Of a stretch of DNA of 64,000 nt, positions 54,802 through 64,000 are shown piece after piece. The notes under the pieces were generated by a model that saw only the letters and a program-made list of their open reading frames with translations, did no database searches and had not been told where the DNA came from. The position numbers and the translations under genes were made by a program. The first letter of the stretch is position 1. Each line of letters starts with the position of its first letter. The DNA comes from Euphorbia lathyris (lineage: Eukaryota; Streptophyta; Magnoliopsida; Malpighiales; Euphorbiaceae), in the NCBI RefSeq assembly GCF_963576675.1, contig NC_088913.1, positions 81,405,001 through 81,469,000 on the forward strand, given 5' to 3'.

Positions 54802-57314
54802 TCAATTGAGTGGAAGCTGCTCGTGCCAATTCCGGTGCGATTCTACTGTCTTTACGAGAATCCTTTTAAGGTTCTTATTAGCCGCCTCTACTGCGCCATT
54901 AGCTTGTGGACGATACGGAGAAGACCTATGATGCTCAATACCGTATTCTTGGAATAGACTTTTCACTTCTCCTTGAAACTGGACCCCATTATCCGTGATC
55001 ATGTGATGAGGCACTCCGAACCTGGTGATCAAGTGCTTTTCAATGAACTTCCTCATCTGTTTAGACCCCAACTTCCTAAATGATTCTGCCTCTACCCACT
55101 TGGTGAAGTAATCAATGGCGACTGCAATGAATTTGTGTCCGTTCGACGCATTAGGCCTCACCTCCCCGATGATATCAATGCCCCAACCCGCAAACGGCCA
55201 AATGGGTGCTAACACGTGCAGTTCCATAGCTGGTAAGTGATTATAATCTCCGTGGATTTGACAATCATGGCATTTCTTCGCATATTCGTTACAATCTCTT
55301 TCCATGGTGAGCCAATAGAAGCCTTGCCTTATGATTTTCTTTTCTAATACTACTCCTCCCATATGGGCTCCACAAATTCCCGAGTGTACTGACTCCATTA
55401 CCTCACGGGCTTCTCCCTCATCCAAGCACCTTAATTGTAAACCATCAGTGTGTCTTTTGTAAAGCAAGTCATTGTGGATGAAAAATTGCTGAGCTAACCT
55501 TCTGATCACAACCTGATCCCTAAGTTCTGATTCTGCCGGGTATGTTCCAGTTTTCATGAAGTTTACGATATCGAAATACCAAGGCTTTTCATCTGCCCCC
55601 AACAGCATTACATCTTCATAGCACGGTTTGTGGGACCTCCTCAGCACCAAAGGCTTCGAGGCAAGGTTCCGAGGGTTATCCCATACTGACACCAAAGTGG
55701 CCAAAGCATCCGCTGCCTGGTTCTGTGCTCGAGGAATGTGATAAAAACGACATTCGCTGAATCTCTGCGCCAATCCCTCCAACTGGTCTAGGTATGGACG
55801 CAACCTTTCTTCCCTTACTTCCCAGTTTCCCTGCGCTTGTTCGATAATCAGTTTTGAGTCGCCCCAAATTTCAACATACGATGCTCCCAGCGCTGCTAAT
55901 GACTCCAACCCATAGATGCACGCTTCATACTCGGCCATATTATTGGTGAGAGGGAAGGATAACTTCTTTGCCATTGGGACCCTTTCTCCTTCTGGTGAGA
56001 TAAGTAGCACTCCTACCCCGGCTCCATTTGAGTTAACCGCTCCATCGAAGAACATTTTCCACGGTATGACTTTTATTGCGTTCAAGTGCTCATCAGGGAA
56101 ATCATAGTTTATCTCTTCCTCTTCCGCACTTAGAGGCTGATTGGCCAGAAATTCCGCTACGGCTCTCCCCTTAATAACCTTTTTCGTTACATATTCGATG
56201 TCAAATTCGGACAAGAGCAACAACCATCGGGCTAGCTTCCCTGTTAGAGACGGAGTTCGGTACAGATACTTCACGGGATCCATCCGAGAAATAATGATCA
56301 CTTTGTAAGATTGAAAATAGTGCCGTAGTTTCCTTGTTAGCCATACTACTGCCACGCACGTCTTTTCGATCATGTTATACTTAAGCTCATATTCCAGGAA
56401 CTTCTTACTCAGATAATACACCGCGTGCTCCACACCGGTGTCCCCTTCCTGGGCCAGCATTGCCCCGATAGATCGCTCCTCGATTGCTACATAGAGGAGA
56501 TGCGGTTTTCCAAGTTTAGGCGGTCTCAGAACCGGTGGATTAGACAAATAGTTCTGGACAGTCTCCAATGCTTGCTGGCACTTATCATTCCAAACCGCGG
56601 GTTGATCTTTCCGTAGCAGCTTAAAGATCGGCTCGCAGATCGCAGTGAGTCGTGCTATGAAACGACTGATATACTGAACCTGCCTCAGAAATCCTCTCAC
56701 TTCTTTCTCATTCTCGGGTGCTGGCATTTCCTGTATGGCCTTTACCTTGTTGGGATCCACCTCAATCCCCTGATTACTAATCACATAGCCTAAGATCTTC
56801 CTCGATGAAACGCCAAAGAAGCACTTCTTCGGGTTCAACCTTAGCTTGAATTTTGTGATTCGGGCCAGGAACTTCTCAAGTGCAGGAAAATGCCCCTCTC
56901 TCGTCTCTGACTTGACCATCATGTTGTCCACATAAACTTCCACCTCTTTGTGTATCATATCATGGAACAGTGCCGTAGCCATTCGTTGATAAGTTTCCCC
57001 GACATTCTTTAAACCAAACGGCATTACCCTATAGCAGTATGTTCCCCACTCAGTTGTGAACGAAGTCTTCGCCTTGTGCTTTTCTGCCATTTGAACTTGC
57101 ATGTAGCCCATGAAGCCGTCCACATTCATGTGCAAGACGCTCGATGCTGCACTGTCGATTAATACATCGATGTGAGGCAATGCGAATTCATCTTTGGGGC
57201 AAGCCTTGTTAAGATCTCTATAATCGACGCACATTCTCACTTTGCCGCCCTTCTTCGCGATTGGTACTACATTTGCGACCCAAGGGGGATAGTCGATTAC
57301 TTCGTTGAACCCTG
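54802..57314 (-). pseudogene. Tat pol: RT, RNase H, second RNase H, integrase
   Basis: The 812-codon open frame starts at 57240, with RT sequence upstream to 57314 (VIDYPPWVANVVPIAKKGG). RT residues 1-180: VMPFGLKN and the catalytic box YVDN (103-106, expected YVDD). Ty3-type RNase H about 250-365 (catalytic residues eroded). Second, archaeal-type RNase H about 395-515: D399 (FFDGA), E437 (NNMAEYEA), D461 (WGDSKLI), D511 (AADALA), the Tat hallmark. Integrase: zinc finger ending CHDCQIHGD, then GWGIDIIG, ITDNGVQF and YRPQANGAVEAANK (DDE). The frame stops at EQLPLN because of the deletion. The N-terminal part is cut off by an LTR insertion at 57315. Confidence 0.92.
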
Positions 57315-58967
57315 TGAAGGAAATTAGGGCTAAGGTATAGCAGTGGAAATATAAAAATTTTAGCCTATTTCCTTTTAACCATAGGATCCGTTAATCATTA
57401 TTTCATATAAAGAGGGATAAGAAGGTATACCTTTCGATGAACAATCTACCGTTGTTAAAGAAGCGCCCATAATTCTTCTCCGAGATTCCAACCACAAAAT
57501 TTAACACGGAGAGGTTAAGATGAAATCAACCCTTATGAGATGCAACCAAAATAGATTGCCTCTAATTAACCAACACAAGATCAAAGAGAAAGAGGGATGA
57601 ATAAGATTAATCAATCGATGGAATGCCGTATGAATTCTTGTCCACGAACTAGGGGATGGGAATTCTTTTTCTCTCACTGAATAGCAATTTCGAAAATCAC
57701 TAAAGGGGAGGGATTAGACTTGGTTGAAATTCACATGGGAGGGGGTATATATAGTTGCTTGAATCTAAACCCTAGTTAGATAGGAATAGGTTACTTAATA
57801 GGAATCCAATTCGAAAAAGGATTCCTAATTATTATCTCACTATATATCTAATATATTTAGGATAATAATAAATAACCTAATTGGATAATAATAGGAGTAT
57901 ATTAATCCAATTAAAACTCCTAATTTGATTATCTCTTAATTAATTTAATTCATAATCCTAATCAAATTAGGATTAATGGAATAAAATCAATTCCTTATCT
58001 CTATATACAAATTTCGCCCCCTCCATATATTTGGGCCTTACTGGGCTCAATTGGGCTTCCATCTATTAATCATATCCATCTCTCTTTTGGTTCCAAGTCT
58101 TATGTGTGATCCATTAGGTTCTTACTACTTCTGGCCGTATGCAACTATTAAATTAATTTCTTCAAGAATTATATTTAATCCTTGCATAACGGAATGATGT
58201 ACTGAGTATGTTATTGGCAAGTCTGTAATCATTCCCCCAGAGTCCGTTAAGAAGACAGGTTGATTCTGTCGTTAACCCTTCCGTATTAGTTACGATATAA
58301 TACGATCCTTTATCAACTACATCCTTGAACTGAATCTTATGACTATGGGTAATGTCAAGTCACATATAGCGAGACGTTCGTTTTACTTGTTCTTGGCCGA
58401 GTCAACTCAAAAAGATATGTTAAGTGAAATCTGTATTTCTACTCTTAAGCTATCACCTTGCAAGGGTTTAGAGTCGAGTCTTCCACAAGCGATCCTTGGA
58501 TGTATCTCCCATTAATCGGGAGTGATAAATGCTCAATCCAATGTATAACTACCCTGACATTACTTCCTGTGACACCTAACCTTTGCAGTTCACACCCCAG
58601 AGTCATCTCTGTTAAGGATCGTAGGACCGCAGGATCAAAGTCTCACATTCAGTAATTCAGGATGACCAATTAACATTCTTTTGAGTCTGAGGATTAGTTA
58701 TACCTAGTAATACCAATGAGATGAACATTTGACAAGGATGAATCTACCCATCCTGTTATCTCAAATCGGATCCCCAATCCTAATGAACAACGTTTCACCG
58801 GATCTATGTAACTGTCCAGATATCTATATATATGAAGCTTGTGAGATCAGCTTTCTGTCGGACAGAAGACATTGTTACATACAAGTCTCAACCGTGATAT
58901 ATCAATCCTAAACATATCACTTGACTTGGGGTGGTTTTAAGTTTATTAGTTTATTATAAAGTTTTGT
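57315..58967 (-). mobile_element. Truncated LTR of the 37323-39178 family
   Basis: Starts TGAAGGAAATTAGGG and follows the solo LTR at 37323 collinearly through TTATTTCATATAAAGAGGGAT and the blocks before ACATATCACTTGACTTGGG. It stops at 58967, about 200 bp short of the expected end, where the Tat duplicate begins. Inserted in the RT region of the Tat pol gene. Confidence 0.9.
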
Positions 58968-59058
58968 CAAACGTTTTTCTTAAGGATCCTAGCCTAAATC
59001 GACCGCGGGTAAACAGTTCTTTCTAGAGACCCTAGTCTCTAAATCGATCGCGGGTAGA

Positions 59059-59745
59059 AATGGCTCAAAAGCAACCTCGGTCGTGGACCAAAGGTAAGAA
59101 GGCTCAAAAGCAACCTCGGTCGTGGACCGTAGGTAGGATGGCTCAAAAGCAACCTCGGTCGTGGACCGAAGGTAGGATGGCTCAAAAGCTACCTCGGTCG
59201 TGGACCGTAGGTAAGATGGCTCAAAAGCAACCTTGATAGTGGATCGAAGGTAAGATGGCTCAAAAGCAACCTCAGTCGTGGACCGTAGGTAAGATGGCTC
59301 AAAAGCAACCTCGGTCGTGGACCGTAGGTAAGATGGCTCAAAAGCAATCTCGGTCGTGGACCGTAGGTGAGATGGCTCAAAAGCAACCTCGGTCGTGGAC
59401 CGTAGGTCAGACGGCTCAAAAGCAACCCCGGTCGTGGACCGTAGGTAAGATGGCTCAAAAGCAACCTCGGTCGTGGACCGTAGGTAAGATGGCTCAAAAG
59501 CAACCTCGGTCGTGGACCGTAGGTAAGATGGCTCAAAAGCAACCTCGGTCGTGGACCGTAGGTAAGATGGCTCAAAAGCAACCTCGGTCGTGGACCGTAG
59601 GTAAAATGACTCAAAAGCAACCCCGGTCGTGGACCGTAGGTAAGATGGCTCAAAAGCAACCTCGGTCGTGGACCGTAGGTAAGATGGCTCAAAAGCAACC
59701 CCGGTCGTGGACCGTAGGTAAGATGGTTCAAAAGCAAAAAGGTTC
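59059..59745. repeat. 39-bp minisatellite, copy 2 (about 17 units)
   Basis: Same unit as copy 1 but shorter by about four units; again open on both strands (165 and 188 codons). Confidence 0.95.
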
Positions 59746-60179
59746 TTTCTAGCAATTCTGAATTCTAAAACACTGTCGTCTGTATTTTCACTGGAGCTAT
59801 TGTCTCGGGTATTTGAGTTGTTTGATAGGAACGTCCTTATCTTTTCGTCTGGAACACTTCTGACTAAAAAATCATTTTTCTGCTGACTGTTGTCTGTATT
59901 TTGACTGGCGCCACTGTTCTGTAAAATTTTGACTGTTGTCTGGAATCATGTCCTTAGGGTATTGGTCACCGCCTGGCAAAAACGCAGGCTGAAACGGACT
60001 GCAAATCAGAGGTTTGTGCACCTGGTAATTAATTGTTTACTTTTTACCTTTATGTCACGTCGTACCCTTTTCCTTTTTTATATGTGTGTAGTGGTGTATG
60101 CATGTATGTATGAAATGAATGCGCCCAAACGACGTTTTACGGCATTTACGTTTATTATTTTTTTTATCCTTCGTACCCA

Positions 60180-60302
60180 TGACGTCACTTGCTGTCACGC
60201 CCATGACATCATCAACACCTGTGACATCATTCACGCCCATGACGTCATTCACGCCCATGACGTCATTCACGCCCATGACATCATTTTATTTGCCTATAAA
60301 TA
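60180..60302 (+). promoter_or_regulatory. TGACGTCA array plus TATA box, copy 2
   Basis: Identical array to copy 1, with TATAAATA at 60295-60302. Confidence 0.8.
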
Positions 60303-60356
60303 AGGCTTCCTCTTCTTCATTTCTCCCACACCTCTCATCATGTTCTTCGCTCTTTT

Positions 60357-61581
60357 GTGCGCCGTCTAGATTGGGACACTCTTGATTGTCCCCAGCTGGC
60401 TGGTTTGAAGTATTTACGGGATGTCAAAATAGATCCTTTCTTAATCCGGGCTGCCATCACCTTTTGGGATCCTGACTACCATGTGTTCCGCTTTGGTCCT
60501 CAAGAGTTGTGTCCCCTCTTAGAAGAGTTTGAAGCCATTATGGATTTTCATTTTGCTGCCCCTCCTCGACTAGCCCTTCCTGATCCTAAACCCCCGTACC
60601 CGAGATTGATGTGCTCCCTCCTCGAGCTTTCCAAGGCAAGGGTTCATTCTTTGACAGACCAGCACCACTTCGTCAAGTTGTCGGATCTCCTCTCCCATAT
60701 ACTGAGCATCTCCCCCTCGACTGCCGGCTTTAAAAACTCGGTGAGGTTTCTCCTTCTCAGCCATTACCTCCTAGTATCCTCTACTGGAAAAGGGGATTAC
60801 CAAATTCTGACTTTGCTCACCCGGATGGGAAACGGTTACTCTGTTTATCCCACCATCCTCATGGAGACACTGTTAGGCTTGGATGACTGCCAGAGAAGTT
60901 GGATGGCTGGACGATCCTCCCGCTGTCTGGGAGCCCTTTGTTACTTCAGGTATACTTTATGTTCCAGTATATATCTCATTGAGTTCCATCGGTTCATTCC
61001 TTCTTTCTTTTTCTTTTTAGATTTGGCTTCAAGAGAAGTTCCAAATGATGACTCCCCCATTGACTCGGTATGACCTCGGTGGACCCTATTCGTCGTATTC
61101 CCCCAAGTGGCACCTCCATCGGACTTTGAAGGTATGAGGCTTGTCCTTTGATCAATGGAGAATTTTCTTAGAGGGTGCTTCTGATCAGGATATCATGTGG
61201 ATGTGCCCCTGGTGGCGTTTGACTAGGGTCTCGACCGGCTTTGGCAGGAGGAGAATGTTTTGCGCTTGTCTTCGCTCATCCTCTTGCTATTATCCCCATC
61301 GGGTGTCGCGCCAATACAATGTGTTCCAAACATTTACCCCTGACTTGGGGACAATAAAGGTCCATCCTTTGATGGCCCGTGGCCTGGCAACGCTAGAGGC
61401 TAACTGGGACAACCGCTCGGATATCTATAGCTGTTGTTCTTGGCCTAATTATACCCCGGAGGTCCTTGCTTCATGGACTTCTTCATACTTCACCCCGAGG
61501 TTTGGGACAACCTTTGTCACAGATGATTCTTACAAGGCGAGGGTGTTGGCTATGAAGGCTGAGGCCAGCCGTAGGGCTTAG
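60357..61581 (+). pseudogene. Tat antisense gene (DUF7745-like), copy 2
   Basis: Same structure as copy 1, including the intron (60950-61020), the frameshift near 60924 and the TGA. A few substitutions: for example Pro to Leu in AAPPRLALP, Gly to Arg in GFGRRRM and Pro to His in YYPHRVS. Confidence 0.65.
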
Positions 61582-62066
61582 GAGGGTCGAGGTTTTGGGC
61601 TTGTCGTACCATTTTATGCTTTCCAATAACCCATGTGTGGGGTTTGTACTCTTTAGTGAAGTTGATTGATTATGGCTTTTCGTTTTGGGTGGGGTTTTAG
61701 TAGAACTTGCTTTATGAGAGGAGATGAAACTCATGATTTATAACACTATGCATTCAGTAGATTATAATGATTCCAATCATCCTCTTCGAATATATTCATG
61801 CCTTTATTTATTTACAAACAATAGAAATACTTAGCCGCTTATACATTATTTTCATAATTGCTCAAGATATAACCACTGTTACCAGGACCCGCCTTTTTTC
61901 GGTTTTTAGATCCCAGCGATTTTTCATCTCTCCTTTTATTATCCCGAAATTTTCAAACGAGTGCCCTTTCGGGTTTTCACCCATTGGGATGTCCCTTATT
62001 GTTGCATAGGTCGCCCTTTGCGGGTTTTCAACCTATCGGGAATTTTCATTTCTTTCTCTTTTTTTT

Positions 62067-62445
62067 TTACGAAAAGTATTTCTTAAGCCTATCCAGATTG
62101 GTAGGTTCGGAGAACTCCATGTCGTCCATAGTAGTAAGCTTCACCACCCCTTTGCTTAGGATTTTCTTCACGAGGAATGGTCCTTTCCAGTTTGGCCTGA
62201 ACTTGCCCCTAGGGTCGGTGTGCGTCATTCGGATCTGTTTTAGCACCAGGTCCCCTTCTTTGATAGGGCTGGCGTTGACCTTTTTATTGAAGGCTCGGGC
62301 CATCCTTCTCTGATATAACTGCACATGGTAAAGGGCCTGTATCCTTTTCTCGTCCACCAGTGCTAACTGCTCATATCGCTTCTTCACCCATTCCGTCTCG
62401 GGAATCTCTGCTTCTACTGCGATTTTTAACGATCGCTTTTCAATC
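62067..62445 (-). pseudogene. Tat integrase C-terminus, copy 2
   Basis: As copy 1 but with TGG (Trp) where copy 1 has TAG, so copy 1 acquired that stop after the duplication. The 40-codon deletion upstream is shared. Confidence 0.85.
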
Positions 62446-64000
62446 TCAATTGAGTGGAAGCTGCTCGTGCCAATTCCGGTGCGATTCTACTGTCTTTACG
62501 AGAATCCTTTTAAGGTTTTTATTAGCCGCCTCTACTGCGCCATTAGCTTGTGGACGATACGGAGAAGACCTATGATGCTCAATACCGTATTCTTGGAATA
62601 GACTTTTCACTTCTCCTTGAAACTGGACCCCATTATCCGTGATCATGTGATGAGGCACTCCGAACCTGGTGATCAAGTGCTTTTCAATGAACTTCCTCAT
62701 CTGTTTAGACCCCAACTTCCTAAATGATTCCGCCTCTACCCACTTGGTGAAGTAATCAATGGCGACTGCAATGAATTTGTGTTCGTTCGACGCATTAGGC
62801 CTCACCTCCCCAATGATATCAATGCCCCAAGCCGCAAACGGCCAAATGGGTGCTAACACGTGCAGTTCCATAGCTGGTAAGTGATTATAATCTCCGTGGA
62901 TTTGACAATCATGGCATTTCTTCGCATATTCGTTACAATCTCTTTCCATGGTGAGCCAATAGAAGCCTTGCCTTATGATTTTCTTTTCTAATACTGCTCC
63001 TCCCATATGGGCTCCAAAAATTCCCGAGTGTACTGACTCCATTACCTCACGGGCTTCTCCCTCATCCAAGCACCTTAATTGTAAACCATCGGCGTGTCTT
63101 TTGTAAAGCAAGTCATTGTGGATGACAAATTGCTGAGCTAACCTTCTGATCACAACCTGATCCCTAAGTTCTGATTCTGCCGGGTATGTTCCAGTTTTCA
63201 TAAAGTTTACGATATCGAAATACCAAGGCTTTTCATCTGCCCCCAACAGCATTACATCTTCATAGTACGGTTTGTGGGACCTCCTCAGCACCAAAGGCTT
63301 CGAGGCAAGGTTCCGAGGGTTATCCCATACTGACACCAAAGTGGCCAAAGCATCCGCTGCCTGGTTCTGTGCTCGAGGAATGTGATAAAAACGACATTCG
63401 CTGAATCTCTGCGCTAATCCCTCCAACTGGTCTAGGTATGGACGCAACCTTTCTTCCCTTACTTCCCAGTTTCCCTGCGCTTGTTCGATAATCAATTTTG
63501 AGTCGCCCCAAATTTCAACATACGATGCTCCCAGCGCTGCTAATGACTCCAACCCATAGATGCACGCTTCATACTCGGCCATATTATTGGTGAGAGGGAA
63601 GGATAACTTCTTTGCCATTGGGACCCTTTCTCCTTCTGGTGAGATAAGTAGCACTCCTACCCCGGCTCCATTTGAGTTAACCGCTCCATCGAAGAACATT
63701 TTCCACGGTATGACTTTTATTGCGTTCAAGTGCTCATCGGGGAAATCATAGTTTATCTCTTCCTCTTCCGCACTTAGAGGCTGATTGGCCAGAAATTCCG
63801 CTACGGCTCTCCCCTTAATAACCTTTTTCGTTACATATTCGATGTCAAATTCGGACAAGAGCAACAACCATCGGGCTAGCTTCCCTGTTAGAGACGGAGT
63901 TCGGTACAGATACTTCACGGGATCCATCCGAGAAATAATGATCACTTTGTAAGATTGAAAATAGTGCCGTAGTTTCCTTGTTAGCCATACTACTGCCACG
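62446..64000 (-). pseudogene. Tat pol, copy 2 (RNase H to integrase, partial)
   Basis: Open for 517 codons from the window edge: end of the Ty3-type RNase H, archaeal-type RNase H (FFDGA, NNMAEYEA, WGDSKLI) and integrase to EQLPLN. The RT part lies beyond 64000. Same deletion at the integrase end as copy 1. Confidence 0.92.

Larger units (their letters stand above)
48372..64000 (-). mobile_element. Tat-type Ty3/gypsy element, reversed, duplicated
   Basis: Minus-strand element: 3' LTR 48372-50977, PPT, 39-bp minisatellite, plus-strand antisense gene, then pol with the double RNase H that defines the Tat/Ogre group. Interrupted at 57315 by another LTR. The part 51172-58967 is duplicated from 58968 to beyond the window. 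The 5' LTR, PBS and gag are not in the window. Confidence 0.88.
58968..64000. repeat. Second copy of the Tat segment
   Basis: CAAACGTTTTTCTTAAGG at 58968 matches 51172; from there the sequence repeats copy 1 (offset 7796 at the start, 7644 after the minisatellite, which is about four units shorter). Identity is high, about 99% by eye. It runs to the window end (63999 corresponds to 56355). Confidence 0.95.

Noticed and set aside
57315..58967. A separate gene or intron in Tat pol
   Set aside because: Collinear with the solo LTR at 37323; it is an insertion.

Overview
The window is nuclear DNA of a flowering plant, most likely a eudicot. The evidence is a host gene with GT-AG introns, AT-rich spacers, and the plant-specific transposon lineages Athila, Tat, copia, MULE, CACTA, hAT and plant LINEs. 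The species cannot be fixed from sequence alone. I see no rRNA, tRNA, CRISPR or bacterial-type content. One convincing host gene is present; nearly everything else is transposable elements at different stages of decay, many nested inside each other.

Layout. 1-3250: AT-rich spacer with an LTR-like remnant. 3777-6350: decayed LINE. 6480-8200: decayed copia element. 8720-13572 (minus): a three-exon 2-oxoglutarate/Fe(II) dioxygenase of the jasmonate-induced oxygenase (JOX) type, 370 aa, with transposon debris in both introns. 14427-19613: a MULE carrying a broken FAR1/MULE-transposase plus OTU-protease gene on the plus strand and a nearly intact plant mobile domain (PMD) gene on the minus strand. 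Each end of the MULE has six 19-bp palindromes spaced 33 bp apart. 19614-25442: LINE, copia and MITE fragments and an hAT element (8-bp TSD) with a Tourist-like MITE inside it. 25443-27782: a CACTA element that has captured three exons of a TVP38/TMEM64 membrane-protein gene. 27891-31246: a complete but pol-less LTR retrotransposon inserted in an old copia. 33983-36770: copia pol with a tandemly duplicated LTR. 36845-39456: LINE ORF2 end split by a solo LTR. 39457-48371: Athila-type Ty3/gypsy element that lacks protease. 48372-64000: Tat-type Ty3/gypsy element in reverse orientation, inserted in the Athila 3' LTR, itself hit by another LTR and then tandemly duplicated (51172-58967 and 58968 onward).

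How the parts relate. The JOX-like enzyme is expected to 12-hydroxylate jasmonic acid and so damp jasmonate signalling; it has no functional link to its neighbours. The transposons record an order of events: LINE, then solo LTR and Athila into it, Tat into Athila, an LTR into Tat, then duplication. A recurrent theme is an array of short palindromes or direct repeats just upstream of a TATA box in otherwise unrelated elements (Athila LTR, Tat LTR, Tat antisense gene, the pol-less LTR family, the copia LTR). The strongest candidates for undescribed biology are the twin 6 x 33-bp palindrome arrays of the MULE, the TGACGTCA-array promoter of the Tat antisense gene, and the CACTA gene capture.
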